A DNA stretch of 64,000 nt from Ruminococcus sp. (GTDB lineage Bacteria > Bacillota > Clostridia > Oscillospirales > Acutalibacteraceae): the NCBI GenBank assembly GCA_017457155.1, contig JAFTHZ010000020.1:1-64000 (forward strand), written 5' to 3'. The position numbers were made by a program, and so were the translations under genes. How positions within the stretch are numbered: the stretch's first letter is position 1; each line of letters begins with the position of its first letter. Shown here piece after piece: positions 33,729 through 43,245 of the stretch. The notes beneath the pieces are model-generated. The model made no database searches. It saw only the letters and a list, made by a program, of their open reading frames with translations, and was not told the DNA's origin.

Positions 33729-34175
33729 ATGAGAATCAGTGATCTGCTGACTCAGTATATAATGGAAATGATGGAAGAGGAGGGTAACGCCGAGATTCGT
33801 CGCAACGAGCTTGCGGACAGATTCGGTTGTGTTCCCAGCCAGATAAACTATGTCATAACCTCACGATTCACCCCCGAGCAGGGATATATTGTTGAATCCC
33901 GCAGAGGCGGTGGGGGATATATCCGCATCAGCCGTATCAGAGGAGATAAATCCGCAACCCTTATGCATATAATAAACTCCATTGGTACAGAGCTTGATAA
34001 TATTACTGCGCAGATAATGATTAAGAACCTTCAGTCCGGGTCAATAATCAGTAATGAAGAATCCAGACTTATGCTCTCAGCAGGGTCAGACCGAAGCCTG
34101 GCACTTGTTCCTCCTTCTTTGCGGGACAAGGTCAGAGCCTCAATATTCAAGAATATGCTTTTGTCAATAATTTGA
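33729..34175 (+). CDS. ctsR: Class III stress repressor CtsR
   Basis: 148 aa. Winged-HTH part RRNELADRFGCVPSQINYVI followed by the wing SRRGGGGYIRI, the glycine-rich loop that senses heat in CtsR. The C-terminal dimer domain is normal length. Represses its own operon (operator at 33668) and probably htpG. The McsA/McsB genes that control its activity follow. Confidence 0.95.
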   Translation: MRISDLLTQYIMEMMEEEGNAEIRRNELADRFGCVPSQINYVITSRFTPEQGYIVESRRGGGGYIRISRIRGDKSATLMHIINSIGTELDNITAQIMIKNLQSGSIISNEESRLMLSAGSDRSLALVPPSLRDKVRASIFKNMLLSII

Positions 34176-34189
34176 TAGGAGGAGATTAT

Positions 34190-34708
34190 ATGAAATGTCA
34201 GAAATGTAAGGCGGCAGACGCCACAACTCAGGTAAAGCGAGTTGTAAACGGAGAGTACGAGGAGTATATGCTCTGTAGCGAGTGTGCACACCAGATGGGA
34301 TTTGACAATGTGTTCGATACTTCTGTACCCGATATGTTCGGAGGTCTTATGAAGAGTATCTTCGGAGCAGCGCTTCCCTCCAGAAGTCAGGCCACCAGAT
34401 GCCCTGTATGCGGAAGCACCTATGGTGATATTACCAACACAGGCAAAGTAGGTTGTGCTAAATGTTACGAGGTGTTTCTCAATGAGCTGATGCCCTCTGT
34501 CAGACGTATCCACGGCAATACCACTCACTGTGGCAAACGACAGAATATGGCTATTGCAGAGAAGACCGAAACATCCAAGACTCAGAATGATAATAAAGCA
34601 GAGATAGAAAAACTCAAGTCTGAGCTTGACGCTGCAGTCAGTACTCAGAACTTTGAGCTTGCAGCGAAACTTCGTGATATGATAAAAGAGAAGGAGGCTC
34701 AGTTGTAA
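34190..34708 (+). CDS. mcsA: McsA, zinc-binding activator of the arginine kinase
   Basis: 172 aa from ATG 34190 after AGGAGG. Two CXXC zinc pairs in the first half (CQKC, CSEC) and more at CPVC and CAKC; a UVR-type helical motif near the C-terminus (NFELAAKLRDMIKEKEAQ). McsA activates McsB and releases CtsR. Stop overlaps the mcsB start by 1 nt. Confidence 0.93.
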   Translation: MKCQKCKAADATTQVKRVVNGEYEEYMLCSECAHQMGFDNVFDTSVPDMFGGLMKSIFGAALPSRSQATRCPVCGSTYGDITNTGKVGCAKCYEVFLNELMPSVRRIHGNTTHCGKRQNMAIAEKTETSKTQNDNKAEIEKLKSELDAAVSTQNFELAAKLRDMIKEKEAQL

Positions 34709-35688
34709 TGAAAGATTCAATTGTTATTTCTTCCAGAGTACGTCTCGCACGAAACCTGAGAGACTATCCTTTTCCTTGCAGAATGGATGAGCAACAGCGC
34801 TTGCAGGTTATAGAAAAAATCAAATCAGCACTCAAAAACTGTGACGAGAAGTTTATGTTTGTATCCATGGAGGATATCGGCGAACTGGACGCTGTAACCA
34901 TGGTTGAGCGTCATCTTATCAGTCCCGAGTTTGCAGACGGAAAACCCGGCAGGGCTCTGGCTGTGACCGAGGATGAGACTGTGAGCATTATGATAAACGA
35001 GGAGGATCATCTGCGTATTCAGGTTATCAAGCCCGGACTCTCCATTCGGGAGGCATATGAGATTGCAGACAGGATAGACACACAGCTGGACAAGGAACTT
35101 CATTTTGCTTTTGACGGCAGCCTTGGATATCTCACCCAGTGTCCCACCAATCTGGGAACAGGAATGAGAGCTTCGGTGATGATGCATCTGGCAGCTCTGA
35201 GTAATAATCATTCAGTTCACAGAATCACATCCAATTTGTCAAAGCTCGGATTTGCTGTCAGAGGAACTTACGGAGAAGGAACAGAGGTTTCCAGCTGTAT
35301 GTATCAGCTCAGCAATCAGGTGACTCTGGGAATATCCGAAAAATCCGCCATCGAGAATCTGCAGAATATCTGCACTCAGCTTTCTCAGTCTGAGCTTAGT
35401 GCAAGGAGTTCTCTTATGCAGAGTATGGAGTATCAGGACAAGATAAGCCGCAGTATGGGAATACTCCTGACAGCGAAGCTTATCTCTCACGCAGAGGCAA
35501 TGAAGCTGCTATCCAATGTGCGTGTGGGAATAACAGAGGGGCTGATTGATGATGTGAGCCTTGATACTGTTGATGAGCTGACACTCTCGATTCAGCCTGC
35601 AAGCCTGATGCGAGCCAAGGGTAAGAGACTCACTCCCGTAGAAAGAGACGAGGCGAGAGCTGAGCTTATTAAGAATACACTCAGATAA
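34708..35688 (+). CDS. mcsB: Protein arginine kinase McsB
   Basis: 326 aa phosphagen-kinase-type catalytic domain. SSRVRLARNLRDYPFP binds nucleotide phosphates, and CPTNLGTGMRASVMMHL contains the catalytic Cys loop. Marks proteins by phosphorylating arginine for ClpCP degradation. Coupled to mcsA (TAATG) and part of the ctsR operon. Confidence 0.95.
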   Translation: MKDSIVISSRVRLARNLRDYPFPCRMDEQQRLQVIEKIKSALKNCDEKFMFVSMEDIGELDAVTMVERHLISPEFADGKPGRALAVTEDETVSIMINEEDHLRIQVIKPGLSIREAYEIADRIDTQLDKELHFAFDGSLGYLTQCPTNLGTGMRASVMMHLAALSNNHSVHRITSNLSKLGFAVRGTYGEGTEVSSCMYQLSNQVTLGISEKSAIENLQNICTQLSQSELSARSSLMQSMEYQDKISRSMGILLTAKLISHAEAMKLLSNVRVGITEGLIDDVSLDTVDELTLSIQPASLMRAKGKRLTPVERDEARAELIKNTLR

Positions 35689-35724
35689 AAGCTGAGTACA
35701 TTTTGATTATGGTATATGAAAGAT

Positions 35725-35748
35725 AGGGTTATTTTGGAAGGTAACCCT
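35725..35748 (+). other. Intercistronic hairpin mcsB-clpC
   Basis: AGGGTTA (35725-35731)/TAACCCT (35742-35748) without a T tract: more likely an mRNA-processing or stability stem than a terminator. Confidence 0.45.
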
Positions 35749-35782
35749 GAACAAAGCAATTGTTTTGAAAGGGATGAATTAT

Positions 35783-38233
35783 ATGTACAGCTTCAAAGGT
35801 TTTACACAGAAAGCAAACGATGCCCTCAATATCTCAATTGAGCAGGCAGGAAGTATGGGTCATACCTATGTTGGTACAGAACATATTCTCCTGGGACTCA
35901 TTATGGAGGGCAGCGGTGTAGCCGCTGCAACGCTGACAGAGTGTGGTCTGTCTGAACAGGCCATGCAAGATAAAATCAAAGAATACGTAGGTGTTGGAGA
36001 GCAGATATCGCTTTCTCCCGATGATTTTACCCCAAGAACAAAAAGGGTCCTTCAGGCGGCAGTTGTTGTCTCAGCAAAAATAGGACACAGCTTTGTGGGC
36101 ACAGAGCATCTGTTGATTGCTGTGCTTTCAGAGCAGGATAGCTATGCTGTGCGTTTTCTGGAGGAATTGGGTGTGAGCCCATCGACTTTGATGACAACCC
36201 TGCGTCAGAGTCTCAACGAGGGTTCATCGGAGGGATTTCCTTCCGAAAAAGGTGACCCTGTGTCTCGCTCGGGAGCAAACAGCAAGCACAAAACCCTTGA
36301 TCAGTTCGGCAGAGATCTGACTCAGGCCGCCAAGAATGGGGAGATCGACCCTGTTATAGGCAGAGAGGACGAGATTCTGCGAGTTATCCAGATACTCTCC
36401 CGACGCACAAAGAACAATCCTGTACTCATCGGCGAGCCCGGTGTGGGCAAAACAGCAGTAGCAGAGGGACTGGCACTGAAAATTGCAGAAGGAGAGGTTC
36501 CTGATTTACTGAAGGATAAGAGGGTCATCAGCCTGAATCTGACGGGAATGATAGCGGGCACCAAGTATCGTGGAGATTTTGAGGACAGGATCAAGAATGT
36601 TATCGATGAACTGAAGTCATCGGGGGATGTGATTCTTTTTATTGATGAGCTTCATACAATTGTTGGTGCAGGTTCTGCAGAGGGATCAGCCGACGCAGCA
36701 AACATCCTCAAACCCTCCCTAGCAAAAGGAGATTTTCGTGTTATAGGTGCCACCACTTTAGAGGAATACAGAAAGTATATCGAGAAGGACGCTGCACTTG
36801 AAAGGCGTTTCCAGCCTGTCAGAGTAGAGGAGCCTACCCAGGAGGAATCAGTGCTGATACTTCAGGGGCTTCGGGACAGATACGAGGCACATCACAAGGT
36901 TTCTATTTCGGATGAGGCCATCAGAGCCTCCGTCGAATTATCCGCAAGATATATTGCAGATCGATATCTCCCTGATAAAGCCATCGATCTGATAGATGAG
37001 TCAGCCTCGCGAATCAGCCTTCAGACTCACACCGCTCCCGATACGGTCAAGGATACCCTCCAACGCATTGAGGATATTGACAAAGAGATGTCAGAGGCAG
37101 TCAGTGAGCAGGATTTTGAGAGAGCAGCTACGCTCAGAGATGAGCAGAAGACCCTTCGCAGTCAGCTTGAAAAACAGAAGAAGCAATGGGAGGAAGATTC
37201 GTCAAATACCAGAGCACAGGTTACTGCAGAGGATATTGCCAAAACCGTCTCTGACTGGTCAGGTATCCCTGTTTCTGAATTGAGCAAGGAAGAGTCAGAT
37301 CGACTTCTTGCTCTGGAGGATGAGCTTCACAGCAGAGTTATCGGACAGGATGAGGCTGTTGTGTCTGTTGCCAGAGCAGTCCGTCGCAGCCGTGCAGGCC
37401 TCAAGGATCCCAATCGTCCCATCGGTTCCTTCATCTTTCTTGGACCCACCGGAGTAGGCAAAACAGAGCTTACAAAGGCGCTTGCACACTCTATGTTCGG
37501 GGATGATAATGCTATGCTGAGACTGGATATGAGTGAATATATGGAGAAACATACGGTTGCAAAGCTTATCGGTTCTCCTCCCGGATATGTTGGATATGAC
37601 GAGGGGGGACAGTTGACAGAGAGAGTTCGTCGCAAACCCTATTCCGTAATATTGTTTGATGAGATCGAAAAAGCGCATCCCGATGTTTTCAATATGTTGT
37701 TGCAGATTCTCGAGGACGGAAGACTCACCGATTCTCAGGGAAGAACAGTCAGCTTCAGAAACACCATCATTATTATGACCTCAAACGTGGGGGCGAGACT
37801 CATCACCTCTGATTCCACCTCTTTGGGATTTACTCCCGATAGCAAAGCTGTGTCAGAGGATAAGCTGAGAGAAACTGTTATGTCAGAGCTCAAAAAAGTG
37901 TTCAGACCGGAGTTTCTTAACCGTGTTGATGATATAATAGTATTCAAGAAACTCAAATCCGAGGAGATAGAGCAGATTGCAACCCTTATGCTCTCCACCC
38001 TGAGTGATCGACTGGAGGCACTGGGAACAAAGCTTCAGGTTACTCCTGCAGCAGTATCTCAGATTGCCAAGGAAGGTTTTGACGATGCTTATGGTGCCCG
38101 ACCTCTGCGTCGAGCTATCACAACAAAAATAGAGGACCCCTTGTCAGAGAAGCTTCTCAGAGGGGATCTGAAGGACACAAAAATGCTTATCTGTGACTAT
38201 ACAGAAGATGGCTATGTATTTCGAAGTGAATAA
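35783..38233 (+). CDS. clpC: ClpC AAA+ unfoldase
   Basis: 816 aa from ATG 35783, 9 nt after GAAAGGG (the ATG at 35774 lacks spacing). Two Clp_N repeats (2-140), D1 AAA with Walker A GEPGVGKTA (about 217) and DELHTIVGAG, a UVR/M-domain (about 435-466; DFERAATLRDEQKTLRSQ), and D2 AAA with GPTGVGKTE (about 553). Unfolds substrates, including arginine-phosphorylated ones, for the ClpP protease (gene not in window). Ends the ctsR operon. Confidence 0.96.
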   Translation: MYSFKGFTQKANDALNISIEQAGSMGHTYVGTEHILLGLIMEGSGVAAATLTECGLSEQAMQDKIKEYVGVGEQISLSPDDFTPRTKRVLQAAVVVSAKIGHSFVGTEHLLIAVLSEQDSYAVRFLEELGVSPSTLMTTLRQSLNEGSSEGFPSEKGDPVSRSGANSKHKTLDQFGRDLTQAAKNGEIDPVIGREDEILRVIQILSRRTKNNPVLIGEPGVGKTAVAEGLALKIAEGEVPDLLKDKRVISLNLTGMIAGTKYRGDFEDRIKNVIDELKSSGDVILFIDELHTIVGAGSAEGSADAANILKPSLAKGDFRVIGATTLEEYRKYIEKDAALERRFQPVRVEEPTQEESVLILQGLRDRYEAHHKVSISDEAIRASVELSARYIADRYLPDKAIDLIDESASRISLQTHTAPDTVKDTLQRIEDIDKEMSEAVSEQDFERAATLRDEQKTLRSQLEKQKKQWEEDSSNTRAQVTAEDIAKTVSDWSGIPVSELSKEESDRLLALEDELHSRVIGQDEAVVSVARAVRRSRAGLKDPNRPIGSFIFLGPTGVGKTELTKALAHSMFGDDNAMLRLDMSEYMEKHTVAKLIGSPPGYVGYDEGGQLTERVRRKPYSVILFDEIEKAHPDVFNMLLQILEDGRLTDSQGRTVSFRNTIIIMTSNVGARLITSDSTSLGFTPDSKAVSEDKLRETVMSELKKVFRPEFLNRVDDIIVFKKLKSEEIEQIATLMLSTLSDRLEALGTKLQVTPAAVSQIAKEGFDDAYGARPLRRAITTKIEDPLSEKLLRGDLKDTKMLICDYTEDGYVFRSE

Positions 38234-38238
38234 TTGAC

Positions 38239-38268
38239 AAAAGGCGGCAGTAAATTCTGTCGCCTTTT
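38239..38268 (+). terminator. Terminator of the ctsR operon
   Basis: AAAAGGCGGCAG/CTGTCGCCTTTT with one G-T pair, then AATTTTA. Confidence 0.82.
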
Positions 38269-38348
38269 AATTTTAGTATTGCAAAATAGAAGAAAACATA
38301 GTAAAATGGTTTATAAAGTTAAACTCATATAATATGGAGATGTTTGAT

Positions 38349-39035
38349 ATGAAAAAGTTTATTGCTCTTTTAATGATTGTTATGTGTGTGTTTACTCTTG
38401 CTGCATGTAAGGGTGCTCCCGGTGCATATATGCTGGATACTTCCGATAAGGCTAATTATTTTGACGGCGAGCTGGGAGATCTTTTAGGCGATTTCGGCGA
38501 GGGTGCATATGCTGAGGATGATACATACGGCGGAGTTCTTACAGGTGTTGCAGTTGTTCGTCTTCTTGATTTCACAGGTGACGGCAAGAACGAGCTCTAT
38601 GTTGCATATGCAGACGGCACCAAGCCTTATGCCAACAGACAGGTTGTTTACGGCTTCGATAACGGCCCCAAGAACCTGATTTATGATGAGATGGCAGCTT
38701 CTTATGATGAGGATTATGTTGAGTCCAGCGTTCCCGAGGAGATCACATCCAAGTCATCTGCAAGTTCAGTTGCTCCCTGTGTATGGCTTTATACCGATAA
38801 CACAGGTCGCTCATATATCGTAACAGGCGATGATATGTCCAACGTTGCAGAGTATCATACCTACAAGGGCGACGGCGTATACGCATTCGTCAAGGAGTTT
38901 GAGGAGCTTGGCGGCAAGGAGCTTGCAGGTACCTATGAGAAGATAGAACTCACAGGTGTTTCTGAGGCAGAAGCAGAGAAGCTCTTCGATATCAATAAGG
39001 AAGTTTTCGAAAGCATCAGCGCAGTCAAAAAGTAA
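38349..39035 (+). CDS. Hypothetical lipoprotein
   Basis: 228 aa from ATG 38349 (GGAG 10 nt upstream; ATG 38334 overlaps that site). Signal peptide with lipobox FTLAAC. The mature part has an FG-GAP/VCBS-like stretch (VVRLLDFTGDGKNELYVAYADG), often a Ca-binding beta-propeller blade, then WLYTDNTGRSYIVTGDD. Acidic overall. Surface-anchored; function not recognisable. Own terminator. Confidence 0.75.
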   Translation: MKKFIALLMIVMCVFTLAACKGAPGAYMLDTSDKANYFDGELGDLLGDFGEGAYAEDDTYGGVLTGVAVVRLLDFTGDGKNELYVAYADGTKPYANRQVVYGFDNGPKNLIYDEMAASYDEDYVESSVPEEITSKSSASSVAPCVWLYTDNTGRSYIVTGDDMSNVAEYHTYKGDGVYAFVKEFEELGGKELAGTYEKIELTGVSEAEAEKLFDINKEVFESISAVKK

Positions 39036-39059
39036 TCTGATAAGCAAATAATAATTAAT

Positions 39060-39085
39060 GCCCGAAAGGTAAAGACCTTTCGGGC
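39060..39085. terminator. Bidirectional terminator between lipoprotein and his operon
   Basis: Perfect 11-bp GCCCGAAAGGT/ACCTTTCGGGC. T tract on the plus strand; serves convergent genes. Confidence 0.85.
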
Positions 39086-39095
39086 GTTTTGTTAT

Positions 39096-39905
39096 TTATA
39101 TAGCAGTGTATTGGATTTTACCTTTGCTCAGGTATGCAATTCTTTCGAATCCGCATTCGCGGACAAGCTGAAGCGCTTTGTCAAATCCAAAGTCAAGGAA
39201 GTTTCTGTCGTGACAATCAGAGTTGATAATTACGTCACAACCACATTCCCTGATGAATATCAGAAGTTCTTTCTGAGGATAGGGTGTTGTACGCAGACCT
39301 CTTGTCATGGCTCCTGTGTTAATCTCAAAGAGTACATTACTTTCTGAAAGCTTCTTGATGGCAGTTTTTGCATAGGTCAGGTACTGATGATTTTGTGTGT
39401 CAAAGATAGGGGACAGCTCATCAAATTTTGTGATAAGGTCAAAGTGTCCCACTATCTGACATCCTGTTTTGTTGACTACATCTGATATAGTATCGTAGTA
39501 AACCTGAGCCAGCTTCAATGAGTTACCGTCAAAGTATCTGTTAATTCCGTCCTTCAGAATTTCAGCTGAGTCATCAAGTGGCAGGTAACCATCCTGCGTC
39601 TTCAGACAGTGTACCGACCCGATGATGTAGTCGAATCCTTTGGTGGAGTTAGAGCTGTAATAATCGTGCTCAATACCACAGAGTATTTCGATCTTGTCTT
39701 TGTACTTCTCTTTGAGAACATTCAGGTCCTCGCAGTATCTCTGCAGGTTGTCACCGTTCATTCCCCAGTCTGTGTCCAATAGGGGACTGTGACCTGAAAA
39801 ACCCAGGATTTCAAAGCCTTTTTCAATGGCAGATATAATCATATCCTCAGGAGAATCTTTTCCGTCACAATAGTAGGTATGAGTGTGGTAGTTTGTCTTT
39901 ATCAT
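39096..39905 (-). CDS. hisK: Histidinol-phosphatase, PHP family
   Basis: 269 aa. PHP metal-site motifs YHTHTYYCDG, GFSGHSP, GIEHDYY, GSVHCL and NSDCHDRNF. Hydrolyses histidinol phosphate to histidinol, the step missing from the monofunctional HisB upstream. Last gene of the operon, overlapping hisIE by 4 nt. Confidence 0.92.
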   Translation of the reverse strand: MIKTNYHTHTYYCDGKDSPEDMIISAIEKGFEILGFSGHSPLLDTDWGMNGDNLQRYCEDLNVLKEKYKDKIEILCGIEHDYYSSNSTKGFDYIIGSVHCLKTQDGYLPLDDSAEILKDGINRYFDGNSLKLAQVYYDTISDVVNKTGCQIVGHFDLITKFDELSPIFDTQNHQYLTYAKTAIKKLSESNVLFEINTGAMTRGLRTTPYPQKELLIFIRECGCDVIINSDCHDRNFLDFGFDKALQLVRECGFERIAYLSKGKIQYTAI

Positions 39906-40549
39906 ACCATTTTTTCCTGCTTGACCTTGTGGTCTATGATGTGGCGTGATGCAAGCTCTGTTTTGATATCCTCAACAGTTATTCCCATCTCTGCCATCAG
40001 TACCATCACATGATAGGCAAGGTCAGCGATTTCGTATACAGTTTCAGCCTTATCATCGGACTTTGCGCCTATAATAACCTCTGTGCACTCCTCGCCGACT
40101 TTTTTGAGAATCTTGTCTCTGCCCTTCTGGAAGAGGTATGTAGTGTATGATCCCTCAGGAAGCTGCTCTTTTCTGCCCATAAGAAGGGTATAGAGACCTT
40201 CCATAGAGAATGCTTCGGGCTCGTCACCCTCGAATACCTGATTGGTAAAGCAGGAGTCTGTGCCTGTGTGGCATGCAGGACCGTCTTTTCTGACAACTAC
40301 ATTCAGAGCGTCATAGTCACAATCAGCGGTGATGGAAACGATGTGCTGATAGTTTCCGCTTGTCTCGCCCTTGAGCCAGAGCTCCTGTCTGCTTCTGCTG
40401 AAGAAGCAGGTCAGGCCTTTCTCCATAGAGATTCGAAGGCTTTCCTCGTTCATATATGCAAGAGTCAGTACCTTGCCTGTTTCTACGTCTGTAACAATAG
40501 CAGGGATAAGGCCCTTCTCGTCAAATTTAAGTTTACTGATATCTAACAT
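39902..40549 (-). CDS. hisIE: Bifunctional phosphoribosyl-AMP cyclohydrolase/phosphoribosyl-ATP pyrophosphatase
   Basis: 215 aa. HisI half (1-115) with metal-binding residues in DCDYDAL and CHTGTDSCF. HisE half (120-215) with KKVGEECTEVIIGAK, a MazG-like helical pattern. Carries out steps 2 and 3 of the pathway. Confidence 0.95.
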   Translation of the reverse strand: MLDISKLKFDEKGLIPAIVTDVETGKVLTLAYMNEESLRISMEKGLTCFFSRSRQELWLKGETSGNYQHIVSITADCDYDALNVVVRKDGPACHTGTDSCFTNQVFEGDEPEAFSMEGLYTLLMGRKEQLPEGSYTTYLFQKGRDKILKKVGEECTEVIIGAKSDDKAETVYEIADLAYHVMVLMAEMGITVEDIKTELASRHIIDHKVKQEKMV

Positions 40550-40552
40550 TTC

Positions 40553-41311
40553 TCATAACCTCACATTAATATTATTCTCTCTGAGAACTTTTTTCAGATC
40601 AGGGATCTGAACCTCTCCAAAGTGGAAGATAGAAGCTGCAAGACCTGCATCAACCTTGGGAAGAGTATGAAACAGGGTTACAAAGTCTTCTATACAACCT
40701 GCTCCGCCTGATGCAATAACCGGAACATTAACTGCGTCTGATACAGCCTTGAGCATCTCAAGGTCAAATCCGCCTTTGACTCCATCTGTGTCGATAGAGT
40801 TAAGAACAACCTCACCTGCTCCTCTGTCCACACAGGATTTGATCCAGCTGATTGCTTCCATGCCTGTGTTTTCTCTTCCGCCTTTGGCAAATACACGGAA
40901 CACTCCGTCAACTCTCTTTACATCAGCTGAGATGACAACGCACTGGTCGCCGTATTTCTGTGCAGCTTCAGTGATGAGACCGGGGTTTCTTATTGCGCCT
41001 GAATTTACGCTTACTTTGTCGGCACCGCACTTGAGCACTCTGTCAAAGTCATCCAGCGTGTTGATACCGCCGCCGACTGTCAGGGGGATAAAGATGGTTT
41101 TTGCCACCTGGGTAAGTATATCTGTGAACAGAGCTCTGCCCTCTGCAGAAGCAGTTATATCATAGAACACAAGCTCATCAGCACCACAGTCGCTGTAGTA
41201 CTTTCCAAGCTCAACAGGAGAGGATACATCTGAGAGTCCCTCAAAGTTCACACCTTTTACAACGCGACCGTTTCTGACATCCAGACAAGGGATAATTCTC
41301 TTAGTTATCAT
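40553..41311 (-). CDS. hisF: Imidazole glycerol phosphate synthase, cyclase subunit
   Basis: 252 aa (beta-alpha)8 barrel. IPCLDVRNGRVVKG start with catalytic Asp, PLTVGGGINTLDD phosphate site, and VPVIASGGAG. Partner of HisH. Overlaps hisA by 4 nt. Confidence 0.96.
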   Translation of the reverse strand: MITKRIIPCLDVRNGRVVKGVNFEGLSDVSSPVELGKYYSDCGADELVFYDITASAEGRALFTDILTQVAKTIFIPLTVGGGINTLDDFDRVLKCGADKVSVNSGAIRNPGLITEAAQKYGDQCVVISADVKRVDGVFRVFAKGGRENTGMEAISWIKSCVDRGAGEVVLNSIDTDGVKGGFDLEMLKAVSDAVNVPVIASGGAGCIEDFVTLFHTLPKVDAGLAASIFHFGEVQIPDLKKVLRENNINVRL

Positions 41312-42021
41312 CTTGTCACCTCTATCGCTTCCTTAAGGTCAATGGCGCCGATGTAGTATGCCTTTCCGATGATTGCACCATACATTCCCATATCTGAAAG
41401 AGTTTTTATGTCGTCCATAGTGGAAACTCCGCCGGATGCGATGAAATCAATGTTGTACTCTGTAGAAAGCTTTTTGTAGAGCTGATTGTTGCTGCCCTGC
41501 ATAGCTCCGTCGCGAGAGATATCTGTGCATATGACAGTTCTGACACCCAGATTCTCCATCTTGGTTAGAAACTCCTCGGCGGACAGAGCTGACTTCTCGG
41601 TCCATCCTTTGATGGCAACGTAGCCATCCTTCAGGTCAACACCTACGGCGATTTTCTCTCCGTATAATCTCAGAGCTTCCTTGAGAAACTCCTCGTCATT
41701 TACGGCGGCAGTGCCAAGGATAACTCTGTCAACACCTATGGAGATGTATGCCTGAACAGTTTCGATGTTGCGGATTCCGCCTCCAACCTCTGTGAACAGG
41801 TCAGTTTTGTCAATTATTCTTTTGATGGTTTCAAGATTTCCTGGATGTCCCAGCTTTGCTCCCTCAAGGTCAACAAGGTGCAGATGTGTAGCACCTGCCT
41901 CAGAGAACTTCTGGGCAACCTCGGCGGGATTTTCGCTGTAAACCGTCATCTGGTCGTAGTCACCTTTGTACAGTCGTACAGCTTTTCCATCATATAAATC
42001 AATAGCAGGATATATTATCAT
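41308..42021 (-). CDS. hisA: ProFAR isomerase (HisA)
   Basis: 237 aa barrel related to HisF. IYPAIDLYDGKAVRLYKGD with catalytic Asp, TEVGGGIRN, CTDISRDGAM with second catalytic Asp, FIASGGVS. 13 nt after the hisH stop. Confidence 0.96.
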   Translation of the reverse strand: MIIYPAIDLYDGKAVRLYKGDYDQMTVYSENPAEVAQKFSEAGATHLHLVDLEGAKLGHPGNLETIKRIIDKTDLFTEVGGGIRNIETVQAYISIGVDRVILGTAAVNDEEFLKEALRLYGEKIAVGVDLKDGYVAIKGWTEKSALSAEEFLTKMENLGVRTVICTDISRDGAMQGSNNQLYKKLSTEYNIDFIASGGVSTMDDIKTLSDMGMYGAIIGKAYYIGAIDLKEAIEVTR

Positions 42022-42034
42022 AGTGGCCTCTTAT

Positions 42035-42658
42035 TTACGCATTTTTACTAATATTACTGAAAGTTCTGAGGATCTCAAGTCCTACAGTGCCGCTCTTTTC
42101 GGGATGGAACTGGCATCCGTAAACGTTGCCCTTTGCAACTGCAGCGGTCAGCTCTTTTCCGTACTCAGTGGTAGCAGCCAGAGAATCCTCGCATCCTTCT
42201 GCATAGAAGGAATGCACAAAGTATACACAGTCACCGTCCTTGATATTTCTGAACAGGGGACAGGTGTTATCTGCGATGTTCAGTCCGTTCCATCCTATGT
42301 GAGGGATCTTAAGATCAGAAGGCAGAGAACCGTTCATGGGTACTACCTGTCCTTTCAGTAGTCCCAAACCCTCATGTTCTCCATACTCAAAGCTTTTCTC
42401 AAACAAAAGCTGCATTCCGAGACATATTCCCATCAGGGGAGTGCCATTCTGTGCTGCTTCTCTGACAAATTTATCAAGTCCTGAGTCTCTGAGCTTCTGT
42501 GCAGCATCGGCGAAAGCTCCCACACCTGGGAGAATCAGTCCGTCTGCACGGGAAAGTTCTGTGGTGTCTCCTGATACAAATACTTCTTCTCCGATTGCCT
42601 CAAAGGATGATTTGAGGGAGAAGAGGTTGCCTACTCCGTAATCAATAATACCTATCAT
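42035..42658 (-). CDS. hisH: Imidazole glycerol phosphate synthase, glutaminase subunit
   Basis: 207 aa class I glutamine amidotransferase. Nucleophile in MGICLGMQLLF, His/Glu in QFHPEKS. Supplies ammonia to HisF. Overlaps hisB by 1 nt. Confidence 0.96.
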   Translation of the reverse strand: MIGIIDYGVGNLFSLKSSFEAIGEEVFVSGDTTELSRADGLILPGVGAFADAAQKLRDSGLDKFVREAAQNGTPLMGICLGMQLLFEKSFEYGEHEGLGLLKGQVVPMNGSLPSDLKIPHIGWNGLNIADNTCPLFRNIKDGDCVYFVHSFYAEGCEDSLAATTEYGKELTAAVAKGNVYGCQFHPEKSGTVGLEILRTFSNISKNA

Positions 42659-43245
42659 CAGAGCACACCCTTTGTAGACGGAATCTGATCACCAAGTGCA
42701 GGGTCAATAGCCACAGCAGCTTTGAGTGCTCGGGCCACAGATTTGAAGACACCTTCTGCAATGTGGTGAGAGTTACTTCCTGCCATCATTCTGATGTGCA
42801 GGCTCATAGGACAGTTTCTTGCAAAGCTTATGAAGAATTCCTCAACAAGCTCAGTGTCAAAATCACCGATTTTCTCGGTGGGGTAGGTTACATCATAACA
42901 TAAGCAGGTTCTGCCTGAGATATCAACAGCGCTGAGTATGAGCGTTTCGTCCATGGGCAATGTCATGCTGCCGTAGCGTGTGATACCCTTTTTCTCTCCC
43001 AGAGCAGCCTCGAAGGCTTTTCCCAGGCATATTCCGATATCTTCTGCAGAGTGGTGTCCGTCAACCTTTGTATCTCCCTTGCAGTTGATGTCAAGGTCAA
43101 ATCTACCGTGAGAGGCAAACAATGTCAGCATGTGATCCAGAAAACCAATGCCTGTATCAATGTTTGATTTGCCTGTGCCATCAAGATTTACAGCAAGTGT
43201 GATATCTGTCTCTGCTGTTTTACGTGTGATTTCGTATGTTCTCAT
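42658..43245 (-). CDS. hisB: Imidazoleglycerol-phosphate dehydratase
   Basis: 195 aa, monofunctional form (no phosphatase domain). Manganese-binding HHxxE repeats GHHSAEDIGI and SNSHHIAEGVFK, with GIGFLDHML. Phosphatase activity is provided by the PHP protein at the operon end. Confidence 0.96.
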   Translation of the reverse strand: MRTYEITRKTAETDITLAVNLDGTGKSNIDTGIGFLDHMLTLFASHGRFDLDINCKGDTKVDGHHSAEDIGICLGKAFEAALGEKKGITRYGSMTLPMDETLILSAVDISGRTCLCYDVTYPTEKIGDFDTELVEEFFISFARNCPMSLHIRMMAGSNSHHIAEGVFKSVARALKAAVAIDPALGDQIPSTKGVL